Shown in pieces: positions 62,197 to 64,000 of a DNA stretch of 64,000 bases; position 1 is the stretch's first letter, and the number at the start of each line of letters is the position of its first letter. A model generated the notes under the pieces. The model ran no database searches. It had not been told where the DNA came from and saw only the letters and a program-made list of their open reading frames with translations. A program made the translations under genes and the position numbers. The stretch lies in contig NZ_FNCC01000001.1 of assembly GCF_900100955.1 (NCBI RefSeq), positions 124,001-188,000 on the forward strand, written 5' to 3'. This DNA is from Lentzea fradiae (GTDB lineage: Bacteria; Actinomycetota; Actinomycetes; Mycobacteriales; Pseudonocardiaceae).

Positions 62197-62440
62197 GGTT
62201 CCGGAATCGGCGAAGCACCGCCACCGTTACCGGCCGGCACCCGCGGTGAAGCTCCGGTAATCGATTCCGCACGCCGGTTCCGGAGCGTGATGATCGCATT
62301 TCCCGTTCATCCGATGGTGTGACGTTTGCGCAGCCCACACGCCTGGAATCGTCCACCGATCGTTGTCAACCCGAGCGTTTCCGACATCGGACAACGAAAT
62401 CTGCGTACCTTCGGAAGTGGTTGCACTCCGGGGGGAAGCA
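62197..62440. other. Longest gene-free stretch, no clear element
   Basis: This 244-base stretch is a little lower in GC toward 62280-62420 and probably holds the promoter of the ArsR-like gene. I see no convincing hairpin, operator or small reading frame, apart from GGGGGGAA just upstream of ATG 62441, which is a ribosome binding site. Confidence 0.5.
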
Positions 62441-63361
62441 ATGCCGATCGTGCTGTCCGAATCCGCGTCCAGAGGCCGCGGTCTCACTATTCTGTTCGAG
62501 CTGGAAGACCTCGCGCGAACCCGGTTCGCGCCGGCACCGCTGCCGATGTACGAGCTCGTCTTCGCGATGCACCGGGGCGACTGGGACCGCCTCCTGCTGC
62601 CGCGCATCCGCCCGCTCGCCGAACTGGTCAGGCCGGGCAGGTTCGTCCCCGACTTCTTCGACTCCGCGCGCCCCGACTTCGACGAGGCCGTGCGCGAGGT
62701 GCTCGACGTACCCGCGACACGGGTCCGCGACCAGATCGTGAGCATGCTGGGCACGACGTCGCCGTGGCTGCGGTCGTACGCGGCGGGCACCCCGGCCTCG
62801 CGCCAAGAGCTGCGCTCAGCGCTGACGACGGCGTTCCGCGAGCTGCTCGCCCCGAACTGGGCGCGCACACGGCAGGCGTTCGACGCGGAGGTGCGGCTGC
62901 GCTCGGCCCAGGCCGTGAGCCGCGGCCTCGGCGACCTGCTGGGCCACCTGCACCCGTCGATCTCGTGGACCCCGCCCGCACTGCACGTCGAACTGGCCTG
63001 GGAGGCGGAGATCTCGCTGCGCGGCACGGGCATGCTCGTCGTCCCCGTCCTGAACGGCCTGACCAGACCCGCCGTGTCGATGTTCGCCGAACCGCAGCCG
63101 CTGCTCTTCTACCCCGTGACGGCACCGCAGCCGAGCGGCGGCAGCCTCGAACTGGCCCTCGGCCGCACCAGAACCCTCGTGCTGCGGGCGCTGACGTCCG
63201 AACGCACCACCACCGAACTGGCCCGGCACGTCGGCATCAGCCTGCCGACGGCGTCACAGCACGCGACGGCCCTGCGCACCGCGGGCTTCGTCTCCACCCA
63301 CCGCAACGGCAGGTCGGTCCGCCACCGCCTGACCAGACGCGGCTGGGAACTGCTGAACTGA
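62441..63361 (+). CDS. ArsR-family regulator with DUF5937 N-terminus
   Basis: 306 residues. The N-terminal 200 residues (LTILFELEDLARTRFAPAPLPMYE) match the DUF5937-type extension. The C-terminal winged helix is ERTTTELARHVGISLPTASQ followed by HATALRTAGFVSTHRNGRSV. GGGGGGAA five bases before ATG 62441 decides the start. The next gene begins ten bases after its stop with GGAGG between them, so the two are probably coupled. Confidence 0.83.
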   Translation: MPIVLSESASRGRGLTILFELEDLARTRFAPAPLPMYELVFAMHRGDWDRLLLPRIRPLAELVRPGRFVPDFFDSARPDFDEAVREVLDVPATRVRDQIVSMLGTTSPWLRSYAAGTPASRQELRSALTTAFRELLAPNWARTRQAFDAEVRLRSAQAVSRGLGDLLGHLHPSISWTPPALHVELAWEAEISLRGTGMLVVPVLNGLTRPAVSMFAEPQPLLFYPVTAPQPSGGSLELALGRTRTLVLRALTSERTTTELARHVGISLPTASQHATALRTAGFVSTHRNGRSVRHRLTRRGWELLN

Positions 63362-63371
63362 GGAGGCCCGC

Positions 63372-64000
63372 ATGACCGCGCTACCGCGGTACCGCACCGA
63401 CCCGAGCCCTCGCGCACTGGCCGCACGCCTGCGCGCCCTGCGCACCGCCGGCGTCCCTGTCGCCTGCGGCGTCTACGCGGGCCTGACCGCCCCCGCTGAC
63501 ACCTCCGCGCTGCACGCCCGCATCACGTACGCGCTGGCCCAGTCGTTCGTGACCGGCACTCCCACACCACGCTTCGAGCCACCGCCGACGTTCCAGCTGC
63601 GCCTGCTGACAGCCGCGAGCCAAGGCCACCTCGACCACGGCACCGACATGACGACGTTCCCCGCGGACTTCACCTCCGAACTCTGGCGGCGCGTCCACGA
63701 CCGCACCCTCACCGCCCTGCACCCTGCCGACCGCCGAACCGCCTGCGACCTGCTGCTGCGCCTGGGCTACCCACAACAAGCCGCGTCCGTGACCGGCCTC
63801 AACACGACCGCCCTCAGGGCGATCGACGGCCGCGCCAACGTCCTCTCGCCCGACTGGCCCTGGAACAACTCGCCGTCCTCCGCCACCACCTCCCGGCCTC
63901 CACCGCCGAGGCACTGGCACTACGCGCCGCCCGCTCCTCCCTGCCCGCCACCACCCGCCGCGACCTGGCACTGCACGTGCTGTTCCGCCACGCTGCCCGC
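63372..64000 (+). CDS. Unrecognised protein with apparent frameshift, cut by window end
   Basis: Starts at ATG 63372 with GGAGG nine bases upstream. The first 150 codons look like normal coding sequence (RYRTDPSPRALAARLRALRT, then TFPADFTSELWRRVHDRTLT). Near 63820-63840 the natural sequence appears to switch to the -1 frame: that frame continues LARLALEQLAVLRHHLPAS and TTRRDLALHVLFRHAAR to the window edge. The original frame turns into Pro/Trp/Cys-rich sequence with unusually GC-rich second positions. This is either a real disruption, a programmed shift or a sequencing error. No domain is recognised. Confidence 0.55.
   Translation, partial: MTALPRYRTDPSPRALAARLRALRTAGVPVACGVYAGLTAPADTSALHARITYALAQSFVTGTPTPRFEPPPTFQLRLLTAASQGHLDHGTDMTTFPADFTSELWRRVHDRTLTALHPADRRTACDLLLRLGYPQQAASVTGLNTTALRAIDGRANVLSPDWPWNNSPSSATTSRPPPPRHWHYAPPAPPCPPPPAATWHCTCCSATLP

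Overview
The window looks like chromosome from a high-GC actinomycete, most likely Pseudonocardiaceae (the Lentzea, Saccharothrix or Amycolatopsis neighbourhood). The reasons are the very high GC with G/C-rich third codon positions, many GTG starts, frequent ATGA/GTGA stop-start overlaps, and a core gene order shared with Mycobacterium (pafA, pafB, pafC, tatA, tatC, helY, DUF4333 protein, 5'-3' exonuclease, M24 peptidase). The genus cannot be fixed from the sequence alone. There are no rRNA or tRNA genes, CRISPR arrays, insertion sequences or prophage genes that I can see. The longest gene-free stretch is about 245 bases.

Region 1 (1-19.6 kb) is the conserved housekeeping block. It holds the end of pafA with a near-ideal hairpin, two inserted genes, the DNA-damage regulators pafB and pafC, a small membrane protein, tatA, tatC, a lipid kinase and htpG. 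It continues with the helicase helY, a DUF4333 membrane protein, an Eis-type acetyltransferase, a GT87 mannosyltransferase, a two-component pair, the exonuclease, a SnoaL-like protein, the M24 peptidase and an Lrp regulator.

Region 2 (19.6-28.3 kb) has an FtsX-type permease with two different ATPases. It is followed by a tightly overlapping five-gene hydroxyproline catabolic operon under an XRE/cupin regulator. That operon has a 2-epimerase, a three-subunit FAD/[2Fe-2S] dehydrogenase and a DapA-type deaminase.

Region 3 (28.3-33.6 kb) is accessory. A TerB-like protein lies beside a two-gene module made of a SLATT/DUF4231 membrane protein and a protein with a TIR/deoxyribosyltransferase-like N-terminus and TPRs. 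This resembles predicted nucleotide-sensing conflict systems and is the best candidate here for an undescribed system. An ankyrin/DUF6461-like protein, an MpaB-like oxygenase and an alpha/beta hydrolase follow.

Region 4 (33.6-46.3 kb) begins with a CBM2-GH18 chitinase under a DasR-like operator and continues with a TenA-like protein, DUF6204, and a secreted ricin/beta-helix protein. Several small regulator-enzyme pairs follow: ArsR/SRPBCC, TetR/SDR, an alditol oxidase, and TetR/UvrA-like ATPase/siderophore-interacting protein.

Region 5 (46.3-64 kb) has a truncated hydrolase remnant, a secreted PQQ-type propeller, a SARP/AfsR regulator, and an epoxide hydrolase divergent from a WYL regulator across a perfect palindrome. 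It then has a PP2C phosphatase, Ku, a phosphoesterase, a lipase-like hydrolase, and a two-gene secreted glycan-degrading operon (GH97 plus a lyase-like protein with discoidin domains). It ends with a YiiX-like peptidase, a small membrane protein, a DUF5937-type ArsR regulator and a gene with an apparent frameshift at the window edge.

A recurring theme is a TANNNT -10 hexamer 6-8 bases upstream of the start codon with no Shine-Dalgarno sequence. This suggests that many genes here are transcribed without a leader.
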